Shown here in pieces: positions 49,590-58,306 of a DNA stretch of 64,000 bases. A program made the translations under genes and the position numbers. Below the pieces are notes generated by a model that saw only the letters and a program-made list of their open reading frames with translations, was not told the origin of the DNA and ran no database searches. How positions within the stretch are numbered: the first letter of the stretch is position 1; each line of letters opens with the position of its first letter. The stretch is from Muricoccus harenae (GTDB lineage: Bacteria; Pseudomonadota; Alphaproteobacteria; Acetobacterales; Acetobacteraceae), in assembly GCF_009848505.1 (NCBI RefSeq), contig NZ_WWDL01000027.1:1-64000 (forward strand), in the 5' to 3' direction.

Positions 49590-49819
49590 GGGCAGCTCAC
49601 CGCGGTCGCGACCGCCATGCGGCGATGATGGAACCGCGCATCGCGGCGTGAGGTCCGGCGGCCTGAGCGGTCCGCGCGCTGGCGTCAGGTAAGCGCCGTG
49701 GGGCGGCGCTCCATGGGCCGGAACGTGCCATGCGCCAGGACGACGGCGGGCGGATGTTCGGGCTGGTGCGGCGCCCGACCCTGGGGGAAACCCTGCCCTC
49801 ACTGGGCGCTTTGGTCTGA

Positions 49820-51121
49820 ATGGTATCGGGGGATTGCGATCTGCTGGTGGTGGGCGCCGGCGCGGCAGGGATCGCGGCGGCGCGCGAGGCGTTGTCGCTG
49901 GGCCTGCGCGTGCGGGTGCTGGAGGCGCGCGGGCGCGTCGGCGGACGGGCACGGACGGATCATTCCCTCGGCACGCCCTTCGATATGGGCGCGACCTGGC
50001 TACATGCGGCGCAATCCAACCCGCTGATGCCATTGGCCGAGGCGGCCGGCCTTTGGCTGTTCGACCATGACGCGGTGCGTGATTCCCGCGTCTGGATGGG
50101 GGATCGCTGGGCCGGGGCAGCCGAGCTGCGGGATTACGAGGCGGCGGAGCGGGACTGGCATGCGGCGGTGAGGCTGGCGGCCGCGGGGCCGGCGGCCGAA
50201 GTTCGGCGCATGAGTCTGGCGGACGCGGCGCCGCGCGGCGGCTTCTGGGATGCGACGCTCACCCATTGGGAGGCGCCGGTGATCTCGGGGGCAGAGGCGC
50301 GGGACATCGACCTCGGGGATTACCTCTCCACCCTGCTGCATGGGACGAACCTGATGCCGCGCGATGGCTGCGGGCATCTGCTCGAGGTGCTGGCGCGTGG
50401 GCTTCCGGTGGCGCTGGAAGCGCCGGTGGAGCGGATCTCCTGGGGCGGACGGCGGGTGCGGGCCGAGGGCGGCTTCGGTGTGGTGGAGGCCGGGGCGGCG
50501 GTGGTGACGGTTTCGACCGGCGTGCTGGCCTCGGGCGCCATCCGCTTCGACCCGGCGCTGCCGGGCGCCGCGGCGCAGGCGGCGCATGACCTTCCCATGG
50601 GGCTGCTGAGCAAGGTGGGGCTGCGGGCCGCCGGGGATGACCGGCTGGACGTGCCGGCCTTCGGCGGCATCGAGCGGCGGCTGGAGGAGGGGGAGAGGGC
50701 GATGACCTTCGTCGCCTGGCCCTTCGGGCGCGACCATCTCCAGGGCTTTGCCGGAGGCGCCCTGGCCTGGGAAATGGCGCGGGAGGGGGATGCGGCGCTG
50801 GTCGACCTCGCCTTTTCCGAGCTGCGGCGGATCTATGGGGGGCGGGCGGACCGGGCGCTGCGGCGGGACGGGGCGGTGGTTTCTGGTTGGGCGCGCGATC
50901 CCTGGGCGCGGGGCGCCTATGCGGCACTCCGGCCGGGATGCGGTGGGGCGCGCGAGGCTCTTTCGGCCCCAATTGGCGAGGGGCGGCTGCATCTGGCGGG
51001 GGAGGCCTGCCATACGACGCTGGCGGGCACCCTGGCGGGCGCCTGGCTCAGCGGGGCGCAGGCGGCGCGGAGTGCGGCGGCACTGCTCGGGCTGCGGCCG
51101 GTGCCGGACCTGCCGGCGTGA
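49820..51121 (+). CDS. FAD-dependent amine oxidase family protein
   Basis: 433 residues. The dinucleotide-binding motif is LLVVGAGAAGIAAAREALSL with RVRVLEARGRVGGRARTD (GG-doublet) and a C-terminal FAD motif RLHLAGEACHTTLAGTLAGA. GATWLHAAQSNPLMPLAEAA is typical of flavin monoamine/polyamine oxidases. It oxidises a C-N bond, transferring electrons to FAD then O2; the substrate is unknown. No signal peptide. Its stop codon overlaps the start of the Mla-type permease (GTGA), which ties it to the lipid-transport operon. Confidence 0.88.
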   Translation: MVSGDCDLLVVGAGAAGIAAAREALSLGLRVRVLEARGRVGGRARTDHSLGTPFDMGATWLHAAQSNPLMPLAEAAGLWLFDHDAVRDSRVWMGDRWAGAAELRDYEAAERDWHAAVRLAAAGPAAEVRRMSLADAAPRGGFWDATLTHWEAPVISGAEARDIDLGDYLSTLLHGTNLMPRDGCGHLLEVLARGLPVALEAPVERISWGGRRVRAEGGFGVVEAGAAVVTVSTGVLASGAIRFDPALPGAAAQAAHDLPMGLLSKVGLRAAGDDRLDVPAFGGIERRLEEGERAMTFVAWPFGRDHLQGFAGGALAWEMAREGDAALVDLAFSELRRIYGGRADRALRRDGAVVSGWARDPWARGAYAALRPGCGGAREALSAPIGEGRLHLAGEACHTTLAGTLAGAWLSGAQAARSAAALLGLRPVPDLPA

Positions 51122-52428
51122 CGCCGCGCGAGGAAATCCCAGTCGGCGAAGGGCAGGGGGACCGGAGGACGGGGCGGGAGGAGGGCGCGGCGGAGCGGTC
51201 TTCGACGCCCGGCAGCCCGGCTCTGCCGCCGGCGGAGGATCTGGGGCCCGGGCGCGCGCCGGATGCGGCGCCGGAGCCGGGGGGTGCCGTGGTGCCCGCA
51301 GCCTCGGACCGGGGTGGCGTCCCTGCGCCTGCCGGTGGCGGGGAGGCGCCGGAGGTGGTGCGGGATGGGGAGGTGCTGCGCTTCTCAGGGCGGCTGACGA
51401 GCCTGACGGCGGGGCGCGTCTGGCGGCCGGCGCTGTCGGCGGCGAAGGGCGCGCGTCGCATCGACCTCTCCCGCCTGTCGGTGCTGGACACGAGCGGCGC
51501 GGCCCTGGTGCTTGCCGCCGCCGAGGAAGCGGGGAAGGACGTGGCCATCGAGGGCGCGTCGCGGCCCGTGGCGGCGGTGCTGGAGCGGTCCCGCGGGGCG
51601 GCCAGGCCGGCGCCGCAGGCGCCGCCGGCGCGTCGGCTAGGGCTGGTGCGGCTGCTTGGCGCCTGGGGCGTCGGGCGGATGCAGGCGGCGGCGGATGGGG
51701 TCGCCTTCCTCGGTGAATCCTCATCCACCGTGGTGAATGCGTTGCGGCGGCCGCGCAATCTGCGGGCCGCCGACGTGCTGCGGCACCTGGACGAGGTGGG
51801 GACGCGGGCCTTCGGGCTGACCTTGCTGCTCGGCGTGCTGATCGGGGTGATCCTGGCCTTCCAGTCCTCCATCCCGATGCGGCAGTTCGGGGCGGAGATC
51901 TTCATCCCTCGGCTGGTCGGCATTTCTCTGCTGAGGGAGCTGGGGCCGCTGCTTGCGGGGGTGGTGCTGGCGGGGCGGACAGGCTCGGCCTATGCAGCCG
52001 AGCTGGGCACCATGACGGTGAACGAGGAAGTGAGCGCCCTGCGCATCATGGGAATCGACCCCATGGTGATGCTGGTGCTGCCGCGGCTGGTGGCGGCGAC
52101 CATCGCCATGCCGGTGCTGGCGCTGGTGATGGACTTGGCCGGGCTGCTGGGCATGGGCGGGGTGATGCTGAGCCTGGGCTTCCCGGTGCAGCTGGTGCTG
52201 AACCAGCTGCATGCCGGGATTGGGCTGAGCGACATGCTCGGCGGCCTGGGCAAGGCGGCGGTGTTCGGGCTGGTGATCGCCGGGATCGGTTGCCGGGCGG
52301 GGCTTTCCGCCGGCAGCGGGCCGCGTGCCGTGGGCGATGCCGCGACCGCGGCCGTGGTGGGCGGCATCGTGGCGCTGGTGATGCTGGACGGGGTATTCGC
52401 GGTGTTGTTCTTCCGGCTGGGATGGTGA
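51118..52428 (+). CDS. mlaE: STAS-domain fused MlaE/YrbE-type lipid ABC permease
   Basis: 436 residues from GTG 51118. Residues ~1-80 are a Pro/Glu/Gly-rich low-complexity leader. Residues ~83-156 form a STAS domain (DLSRLSVLDTSGAALVLAAA), the equivalent of MlaB. Residues ~218-436 are the MlaE permease (LLLGVLIGVILAFQSSIPMR, LAGRTGSAYAAELGTMTVNE, EVSALRIMGIDPM). In E. coli MlaB and MlaE are separate proteins of the phospholipid-transport complex at the inner membrane; here they are one chain. The start codon overlaps the amine oxidase stop, and its stop overlaps the ATPase start. Confidence 0.9.
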   Translation: MTPREEIPVGEGQGDRRTGREEGAAERSSTPGSPALPPAEDLGPGRAPDAAPEPGGAVVPAASDRGGVPAPAGGGEAPEVVRDGEVLRFSGRLTSLTAGRVWRPALSAAKGARRIDLSRLSVLDTSGAALVLAAAEEAGKDVAIEGASRPVAAVLERSRGAARPAPQAPPARRLGLVRLLGAWGVGRMQAAADGVAFLGESSSTVVNALRRPRNLRAADVLRHLDEVGTRAFGLTLLLGVLIGVILAFQSSIPMRQFGAEIFIPRLVGISLLRELGPLLAGVVLAGRTGSAYAAELGTMTVNEEVSALRIMGIDPMVMLVLPRLVAATIAMPVLALVMDLAGLLGMGGVMLSLGFPVQLVLNQLHAGIGLSDMLGGLGKAAVFGLVIAGIGCRAGLSAGSGPRAVGDAATAAVVGGIVALVMLDGVFAVLFFRLGW

Positions 52429-53234
52429 TGGGCGAGCTTGTGGTGGTTGCACCGGCGACATCGCGGCAGGCAGTGCCTGGGGCGGTGCCTGGGGCGGTGA
52501 TTGAAGTGCGGGACGTGGCCATGGGCTTCGGCAGCCGCGTGCTATTCCGCCATGTCACCTTCCAGGTGGCTCGGGGGGAGGTGTTCGTCATCCTCGGCGG
52601 CTCGGGCTGCGGCAAGTCGACGCTGTTGAAGCTGATGATCGGGCTGTACGAGCCGACGGCCGGGCATGTGACGATCCTGGGCGGGGAGCTGGCCACGGCC
52701 TCCGGCGACGAGCGGCGCAACCTGCTCCGCCAGCTGGGCGTCATGTGGCAGTCGGGGGCGCTCTTCGGCTCGATGACCTTGCTGGAGAATGTGATGCTGC
52801 CCCTGGAGGCCCATACCGACCTGCCGCGCGAGGCGCGGGAAGCGGTGGCGCGGGTGAAGCTGGGGCTGGTGGGGCTTTCCGATGCGGCGGGGCGACTGCC
52901 GGCGGAGATCTCGGGCGGCATGGCCAAGCGGGCGGGGATCGCGCGCGCCATGGCGCTGGACCCGCCGATCCTGTTCCTCGACGAGCCGAGCGCGGGGCTG
53001 GACCCGGTGACCTCGGCGGGGCTGGATCAGCTCATCAAGGACCTGGCGCGGGACCTGGGCAGCACCTTCGTGGTGGTGACGCATGAGCTGCAGTCGATCC
53101 TGGCGATCGGGGATCGCTGCATCATGCTGGACAAGGAGGCGCAGGGAATGATCGCCGAGGGCGACCCGCGGCGCCTGCGGGATGATCCGCCGAACGACAC
53201 GGTGCGGCGGTTCTTCCGGCGGGAGGTCGCCTGA
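52428..53234 (+). CDS. mlaF: MlaF-type lipid transport ABC ATPase
   Basis: 268 residues. Walker A ILGGSGCGKSTLLKL, Q-loop MWQSGALFGSMTLLENV (the SGALF signature of MlaF-type ATPases), LSGG variant ISGGMAKRAGIARA, Walker B ILFLDEPSAGLDP and switch His in VVVTHELQS are all present. The N-terminus (~26 residues) is a short hydrophobic, Ala/Pro/Val-rich extension. The start at 52428 uses TGATG coupling with the permease; in-frame ATG 52422 and GTG 52425 are alternatives. It energises lipid movement between membranes. Confidence 0.95.
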   Translation: MGELVVVAPATSRQAVPGAVPGAVIEVRDVAMGFGSRVLFRHVTFQVARGEVFVILGGSGCGKSTLLKLMIGLYEPTAGHVTILGGELATASGDERRNLLRQLGVMWQSGALFGSMTLLENVMLPLEAHTDLPREAREAVARVKLGLVGLSDAAGRLPAEISGGMAKRAGIARAMALDPPILFLDEPSAGLDPVTSAGLDQLIKDLARDLGSTFVVVTHELQSILAIGDRCIMLDKEAQGMIAEGDPRRLRDDPPNDTVRRFFRREVA

Positions 53235-54262
53235 TGGCGGTCTCCGCCCGTGGGCTCTACCTGCGCGTCGGCATCCTGATCCTGGTGGGATTGGCGCTGG
53301 GGCTGGGCTTCGTCCTGTTCTTCACCGCCGGCAAGCTGGGGCGCAACACCCAGGCCTTCGAAACCTATCTGCGCGAGAGCGTGCAGGGGCTGGAGATCGG
53401 CGCGGCCGTGCGGTTCCGCGGCGTGCAGCTGGGACAGGTGACCGAGATCAACCTCGTCGCCACCTCCTATCCGCCGCCTGCAGAGGGCTTTTCCGCGGAC
53501 TACCAGCGCGTGCTGGTGCGCTTCGCGATCGATCTGACGCGGCTGCGGGATGCGCCGGATGTCGCCAGGGCGGTGAAGCTGGGGCTGCGGACGCGGCTGT
53601 CCTCCACGGGCATCACCGGGGTGGGCTATCTGGAGCTGGACTTCGCCGATCCGGAGCGCTTCCCGGCCGAGGCGCCGCCCTGGACGCCGGAATATCCGGT
53701 GATTCCCTCCATGCCGAGCACGGTGGCGCAGGTGACGAATGTGGCGGAGGAACTGGCGCGACGGATCAGCGGCCTGCCGATCGAGCAGGTGCTGTCGGAC
53801 ATGGCGGGGCTGCTCATGGACCTGCGGCGGCAGGTGAATGACGGCGACGTGGCTCAGGCCTCGCGCGCGGCGACCGAGACGCTGGCAACCCTGCAGCAGG
53901 CGGTGCGAGACCTGAACCTGCCGGCGCTTTCGGCCGAGATGCAGGCGACGGTGGCGGAGGCGCGTGCGCTGATCGGTGGGCCGGAGGTCAAGGGCACGCT
54001 TCGGAACGCCAATGCGGCGATGGAGCGGCTTCAGGCGGGACTGCAGCGGCTGCCCGGGGCGATCACGCAGATCGAAACGGCAGCGCGCTCCGTGAACAAC
54101 GCCATCGGCGATATCAACGTGGACCTGACGCCGACTCTGCGGGACCTGCGCGCGGCCTCGGGCAACCTGCGGGACACGACGGAGCTGCTGCGGCGTTCGC
54201 CGGGCGCGGCCGTGCTTGGGGCGCCGCCGCCGGCGCCGGATTGGACGAGGGAGAGGCGGTGA
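53234..54262 (+). CDS. mlaD: MlaD-type MCE domain protein
   Basis: 342 residues. A single N-terminal membrane anchor (LRVGILILVGLALGLGFVLF) is followed by the MCE domain (~40-130: FETYLRESVQGLEIGAAVRF, RGVQLGQVTEI, LRTRLSSTGITGVGYLELDF), then a long helical C-terminal part with EMQATVAEARALIGGPEVKG. MCE proteins form hexameric rings that guide lipids across the periplasm. TGATG coupling with the ATPase gene. The long helical tail is closer to PqiB/YebT-like or mycobacterial-type MCE proteins than to short E. coli MlaD. Confidence 0.93.
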   Translation: MAVSARGLYLRVGILILVGLALGLGFVLFFTAGKLGRNTQAFETYLRESVQGLEIGAAVRFRGVQLGQVTEINLVATSYPPPAEGFSADYQRVLVRFAIDLTRLRDAPDVARAVKLGLRTRLSSTGITGVGYLELDFADPERFPAEAPPWTPEYPVIPSMPSTVAQVTNVAEELARRISGLPIEQVLSDMAGLLMDLRRQVNDGDVAQASRAATETLATLQQAVRDLNLPALSAEMQATVAEARALIGGPEVKGTLRNANAAMERLQAGLQRLPGAITQIETAARSVNNAIGDINVDLTPTLRDLRAASGNLRDTTELLRRSPGAAVLGAPPPAPDWTRERR

Positions 54263-54864
54263 TGCGGCGGCGGATGATCCTGGTGGCGCCCCTGGTGCTG
54301 GGGGCCTGCTCGGTGCTGGACCGGCCTTATGTGGAGCCGCGGCGCTATCCGCTCTCGCCGCGCCGGCCGGGGCCGCCGGCCCGGCGCACCGCGCGGCGGA
54401 CGCTGCTGATGCGGATCACGCGGGCGGCGCCCGGGATGGACAGCAAGCTGCTGCGCTCGCTGCGGCCGGACGGGACCGAGGCGGTGGAATATTATGCCGA
54501 ATGGACGGCCCCGCCGGCCGAGGCGGCGGAGGAATCGCTGCGGCGCTGGCTCGTCGATGCTGGGCTGTTCACCGCCGTGCTGGCGCCGGGGACGCGGGGG
54601 CAGGCGGACCTGCTGCTCGAGACCGAGCTGGTGGCGCTGCATGTCGATCTCGGGCGCGGGGTGGCGGTGGCCTCGATGACGGCGGTGCTGCTGCGGGACA
54701 CGAGCCAGTTCGGGACGCGGGTGGTAGGGCAATTCGCCGAATCGGCGACGGTCCCGGTGCCGCCGGAACGGCCGCTGGGGCCGGATGCGCAGGCCGCCGG
54801 GATGGTGGCGGCGCTGGCGGCGGTGCTGGCGCGGCTTGAGGCGGATCTCGCGCGCCACGCGTGA
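54262..54864 (+). CDS. PqiC/ABC-type auxiliary lipoprotein
   Basis: 200 residues. The lipobox LVLGAC places the lipidated cysteine at residue 16. The mature protein has the ABC_trans_aux/PqiC pattern (RTLLMRITRAAPGMDSKLLR, SLRPDGTEAVEYYAEWTAPP, RWLVDAGLFTAVLAPGTRGQ). PqiC-type lipoproteins sit on the outer membrane and receive the MCE tunnel. TGATG coupling with mlaD. It replaces the MlaA/MlaC pair, neither of which is seen, so the system is closer in parts to Pqi than to classical Mla. Confidence 0.88.
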   Translation: MRRRMILVAPLVLGACSVLDRPYVEPRRYPLSPRRPGPPARRTARRTLLMRITRAAPGMDSKLLRSLRPDGTEAVEYYAEWTAPPAEAAEESLRRWLVDAGLFTAVLAPGTRGQADLLLETELVALHVDLGRGVAVASMTAVLLRDTSQFGTRVVGQFAESATVPVPPERPLGPDAQAAGMVAALAAVLARLEADLARHA

Positions 54865-54974
54865 TGGCTGCTTGCGGTGAGGCGTTAACGCTTCGGTAGG
54901 GTTCGTCGCGTCATTCTCAAAACAGAGACGTGGCGCCAGGATAGCGCTGTTCCTTGGACGAATGGGACAGGCGC

Positions 54975-55757
54975 ATGGCGGCCAAGCGGCGGGGCGACAT
55001 CTGGGATGAGGTGTGGGCGGATTACGATGCACGGCAGGCGCTGTGCGTGCCGAAAGCCTCGCCCCGGCCCTGGCGGCGGTCCTGGGAACTGGGTTGGGGC
55101 GTCCGAGCTTCGGGGCCGGTGCCGGGACAGGCAGCGCGCGTGGTGGAGCAAGATGTCCCGCCGCGGCCTGTGCAAGGAATTCCGCAGGGGGGTGGACAGG
55201 CTGTGCCCGGTTCCGAGCCGGCGCGGTGGGTGCGGCCCTGGGTTCAGGTGGTGATGGCCGTTGTCGCGGGGCTGGCGCTGCTGCTGGCCTGGCTGGCGCT
55301 GCCCTGGATGCTGGCGGTGCGGCTTTCGGTGCCGATCGGGCAGGTGGATGCGCCGGGACTGATGCGGCAGTTCGACGGACCAGCGGCCATGGCGAGCTTG
55401 CGCAAGGGGCTGGCGGCGGAGTTGCGCGACGAGCAGGGCGAGGGGGCGCGGCGCTTTCTCACCGCCATGGCGGGGCGGATGGCGGCCTCCTGGGAGAAGC
55501 CCGAGGGGGTGGCGGCCTGGCTGGCGCTGCGGGCACGTGGTGGCGTGGGGGAGGGAAGCCCGGCGGGGCTGACCAACCTTCGCGGAGCGTGGCCGCTCGG
55601 GCTTACGTCCTTCCGGGTGGAATATGGACCTTCCCGGGGGGAAGGCGGGGTGGCCTTCGACATGACCTGGCAGGGCGACGGCTTCCGGGTGACGGGGCTG
55701 CGTTTCCTGGATGCACCGCCGGCGCCGCGCCCCGCCGCCGTCATCGCCATGCGGTGA
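54975..55757 (+). CDS. DUF2939-like single-span membrane protein
   Basis: 260 residues. A charged, Pro/Gln-rich cytoplasmic N-terminus (~1-95) leads to one transmembrane helix (VQVVMAVVAGLALLLAWLAL, ~100-120). The rest reads WMLAVRLSVPIGQVDAPGLM, RQFDGPAAMASLRKGLAAEL and a small beta domain; the FDxPAxxxSLKxxL-like pattern recalls DUF2939. The start at 54975 is preferred over an in-frame TTG at 54954. A 110-base gap separates it from the lipid operon, so it may have its own promoter. Function unknown. Confidence 0.65.
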   Translation: MAAKRRGDIWDEVWADYDARQALCVPKASPRPWRRSWELGWGVRASGPVPGQAARVVEQDVPPRPVQGIPQGGGQAVPGSEPARWVRPWVQVVMAVVAGLALLLAWLALPWMLAVRLSVPIGQVDAPGLMRQFDGPAAMASLRKGLAAELRDEQGEGARRFLTAMAGRMAASWEKPEGVAAWLALRARGGVGEGSPAGLTNLRGAWPLGLTSFRVEYGPSRGEGGVAFDMTWQGDGFRVTGLRFLDAPPAPRPAAVIAMR

Positions 55758-55782
55758 CGGGGCGGGTTCGGGTGGCCGCGCC

Positions 55783-58119
55783 TCAGGCGGCGCGGGCCAT
55801 TTCCAGCGCCTTCCACACGACTTCCGGCGTGGCCGGCATGTCCATATGGGTGATGCCTTCGGCGGAGAGGGCGTCGACCAGCGCGTTCATCAGGGCGGGG
55901 GGCGAGCCTACGGCGCCAGCCTCGCCCGCGCCCTTCACACCAAGCGGGTTGGTCAGGCAGGGGATGGAGACGAAGTCCACCTCGATCGGGGGGAGGTCCC
56001 CGGCGCGGGGCAGGGCGTAGTCCATGAAGGAGGCGGATAGGAGCTGGCCGCTCTCCGGGTCGTAGGCGGTGCGTTCCAGCATGGCCTGCCCGATTCCCTG
56101 GGCGACGCCGCCATGGACCTGCCCGCGCACGATCAACGGGTTCAGCGCATGGCCGACATCATCCGCCACGATGTAGCGGAGGACGGCGATGAGGCCGGTG
56201 TCCGGATCCACCTCCACCTCGCAGACATGGCAGCCATTGGGGAAGGTATGGGCAGGGATGGCGGCGATCTCGGCCGCGTCCAGCAGGGTGGCGGTCTCGC
56301 CGCGGGCGGCCCGGGCCTGCTGGGCCATGGCGAGATCGAGGATGCCGATGGCCCGGTCGGTGCCGGCGATGGCGAAGCGGCCGCCCTCGAACTCGATGTC
56401 GGCGGGGGAGGCCTCGAGGGCCTCGGAGGCGGCCTGCTTGCCCTTCTCGATCACCGTCGCGGTGGTGGCGAGGATGGCGGTGCCCTCGGAATAGAGGGAG
56501 CGGGCGCCGCCGGTGCCGCCGCCGGTGGGGATGACGTCCGAATCGCCTTGGATGACGCGGATCTTCTCGATCGGGATGCCCAGCTCATGGGCGGTAATCA
56601 TCACATAGGCGGTCTCGTGGCCCTGGCCGGTGGACTGGGTGCCGACCAGCACCTCCACCGTGCCGTCCTTGGCGAAGCGCACCTCGGCGCGCTCGCTGTC
56701 CGAGCCGCCGGTGGCCTCGAGGTAATAGGCGAGGCCGATGCCGCGGCGCTTGCCGCGCGACGCCGCCTCGGCCTGTCGGGCGGGGAAGCCGGCCCAGTCG
56801 ATCTGCGCGAGGGCATGGTCCATGACCTGGGCGAATTCGCCGGAATCATAGGTTTGGCCCATGGGGGTGGTGTGCGGCATGGCCGAGGCGGGGACCATGT
56901 TGCGGCGGCGGAGTTCGATGCGGTCAATCCCCGCCTCGCGCGCGGCGGCGTCGATCAGGCGCTCGACCAGGTAGTTGGATTCGGGGCGGCCGGCGCCGCG
57001 ATAGGCATCCACCGGGGTGGTGTTGGTCAGCACGCCGATGACGTTGGCGTGAATGGCTTTGAAGCCATAGACGCTGGCGAGCACCTTGGTGCCGGCCCCG
57101 GTGGGGATGAAGGGGCCGTAGTTGGAGAGATAGGCGCCCATATTGGCGGTGTTCTTCGTGCGGAGCGCGAGGAATTTGCCGTCCTTGTCCAACGCGATCT
57201 CGCCCGTGGTGATGTTGTCGCGGCCATGGGTGTCGGAGAGGAAGGCCTCGGTGCGTTCGCTGGCCCAGCGCACGGGGCGGCCCAGGCGGCGCGCGGCCAT
57301 CATGCAGAGCGCGTATTCGGGATAGGTGAAGAGCTTCATCCCGAAGCCGCCGCCGACGTCATGGGTGACGACGCGGAGCTTTTCTGGCGCGATGTTGAAC
57401 ATGCCAGCGAGCATGGATTTCAGGGACCAGCTGCCCTGGGTGCCGGCATGGAGGGTGAAGCGCTCGGTCGTGGGGTCATATTCGGCGAGCGCCGCGCGGC
57501 CTTCCATCGACGAGACGACGATGCGGTTGTTCACGACGGTCAGGCGCGTGACCTGCGCGGCTTCGGCGAAGAGGCGGTCGGTCTCGGCACGGTCGCCGGT
57601 TTCCCAGTCGAAGACGATGTTGTTCGCGACGGTGTCCCAGACCTGCGGCTGGCCGGGCTGGGTGGCGGTGGCGAGGTCGGTGATGGAGGGAAGGCCCTCA
57701 TACTCGACCTCGATCGCTTCCGCGGCGTCGCGGGCCGCCTCCTGGGACTCTGCGACGATGAAGGCAACGGGGTCGCCGACATGGCGAACGACGGCGTCGG
57801 CGAGGGCCGGGCGCGGGGTGTTGCCCCGGCGTGAGCCGTCGCGGTTCTTCAGCGGGATGGCGCAGGGGATCTCGCCCAGGCCTTCCTCCTTCCACTCCTT
57901 GCCCGTGAGGATGGTCAGCACGCCGGGCAGCGCCGCGGCGGCGGCCGTGTCGATCGACAGGATGCGGGCATGGGCATGGGGGGAGCGGAGAATGTGGCCT
58001 ATGGCGGCGCCCGCGGCGATGCCGTTCGGCACGAGGTCGTCGGTGTAGCGGCCGTCGCCCTTGAGGAGGCGAGGGTCCTCGACCCGGCGCAGGGGCTGGC
58101 TGAGGCCGAACTTCGCCAT
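55783..58119 (-). CDS. molybdenum hydroxylase large subunit (CoxL/xanthine dehydrogenase family)
   Basis: 778 residues. Both molybdopterin-binding domains are present: GGGFGMKLFTYPEYALCM, then AYRGAGRPESNYLVERLID (the AYRGAGR form that marks CoxL-like form II rather than true CO dehydrogenase), QSTGQGHETAYVMI and VKGAGEAGAVGSPPALMNAL with the catalytic Glu (~730). These enzymes hydroxylate heteroaromatic or aldehyde substrates with water. The medium (FAD) and small (2Fe-2S) subunits are normally encoded alongside but are not in the window. The start follows GGGAGATTGTGTC. Confidence 0.92.
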   Translation of the reverse strand: MAKFGLSQPLRRVEDPRLLKGDGRYTDDLVPNGIAAGAAIGHILRSPHAHARILSIDTAAAAALPGVLTILTGKEWKEEGLGEIPCAIPLKNRDGSRRGNTPRPALADAVVRHVGDPVAFIVAESQEAARDAAEAIEVEYEGLPSITDLATATQPGQPQVWDTVANNIVFDWETGDRAETDRLFAEAAQVTRLTVVNNRIVVSSMEGRAALAEYDPTTERFTLHAGTQGSWSLKSMLAGMFNIAPEKLRVVTHDVGGGFGMKLFTYPEYALCMMAARRLGRPVRWASERTEAFLSDTHGRDNITTGEIALDKDGKFLALRTKNTANMGAYLSNYGPFIPTGAGTKVLASVYGFKAIHANVIGVLTNTTPVDAYRGAGRPESNYLVERLIDAAAREAGIDRIELRRRNMVPASAMPHTTPMGQTYDSGEFAQVMDHALAQIDWAGFPARQAEAASRGKRRGIGLAYYLEATGGSDSERAEVRFAKDGTVEVLVGTQSTGQGHETAYVMITAHELGIPIEKIRVIQGDSDVIPTGGGTGGARSLYSEGTAILATTATVIEKGKQAASEALEASPADIEFEGGRFAIAGTDRAIGILDLAMAQQARAARGETATLLDAAEIAAIPAHTFPNGCHVCEVEVDPDTGLIAVLRYIVADDVGHALNPLIVRGQVHGGVAQGIGQAMLERTAYDPESGQLLSASFMDYALPRAGDLPPIEVDFVSIPCLTNPLGVKGAGEAGAVGSPPALMNALVDALSAEGITHMDMPATPEVVWKALEMARAA

Positions 58120-58249
58120 GACACAATCTCCCGTGGCTTCGCTGGGCAGATCATGAAGAGATGGGGCCGCCGCGGGAAGGGGGGGCGGGGAGATGGCCGG
58201 TTTCCGGCGGCTCCCGGGCCATGATGCGGAGGTTGCGGGCGGAAATGGA

Positions 58250-58279
58250 ACGGCCCGCGCCGGTGAGGGCGCGGGCCGT
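58250..58279. terminator. hairpin between RND operon and molybdenum hydroxylase region
   Basis: ACGGCCCGCGC and GCGCGGGCCGT pair perfectly (11 bp) around an eight-base loop, 28 bases beyond the RND pump stop codon. On the minus strand the sequence after it is only moderately T-rich. Confidence 0.5.
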
Positions 58280-58306
58280 GGATTCGGTGGCGAGGTCAGC
58301 CCCGAA

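Noticed and set aside
56113-57834. 573-codon + strand frame opposite the molybdenum hydroxylase gene
   Set aside because: Gly/Asp/Ala-rich shadow; the minus strand has complete CoxL motifs.
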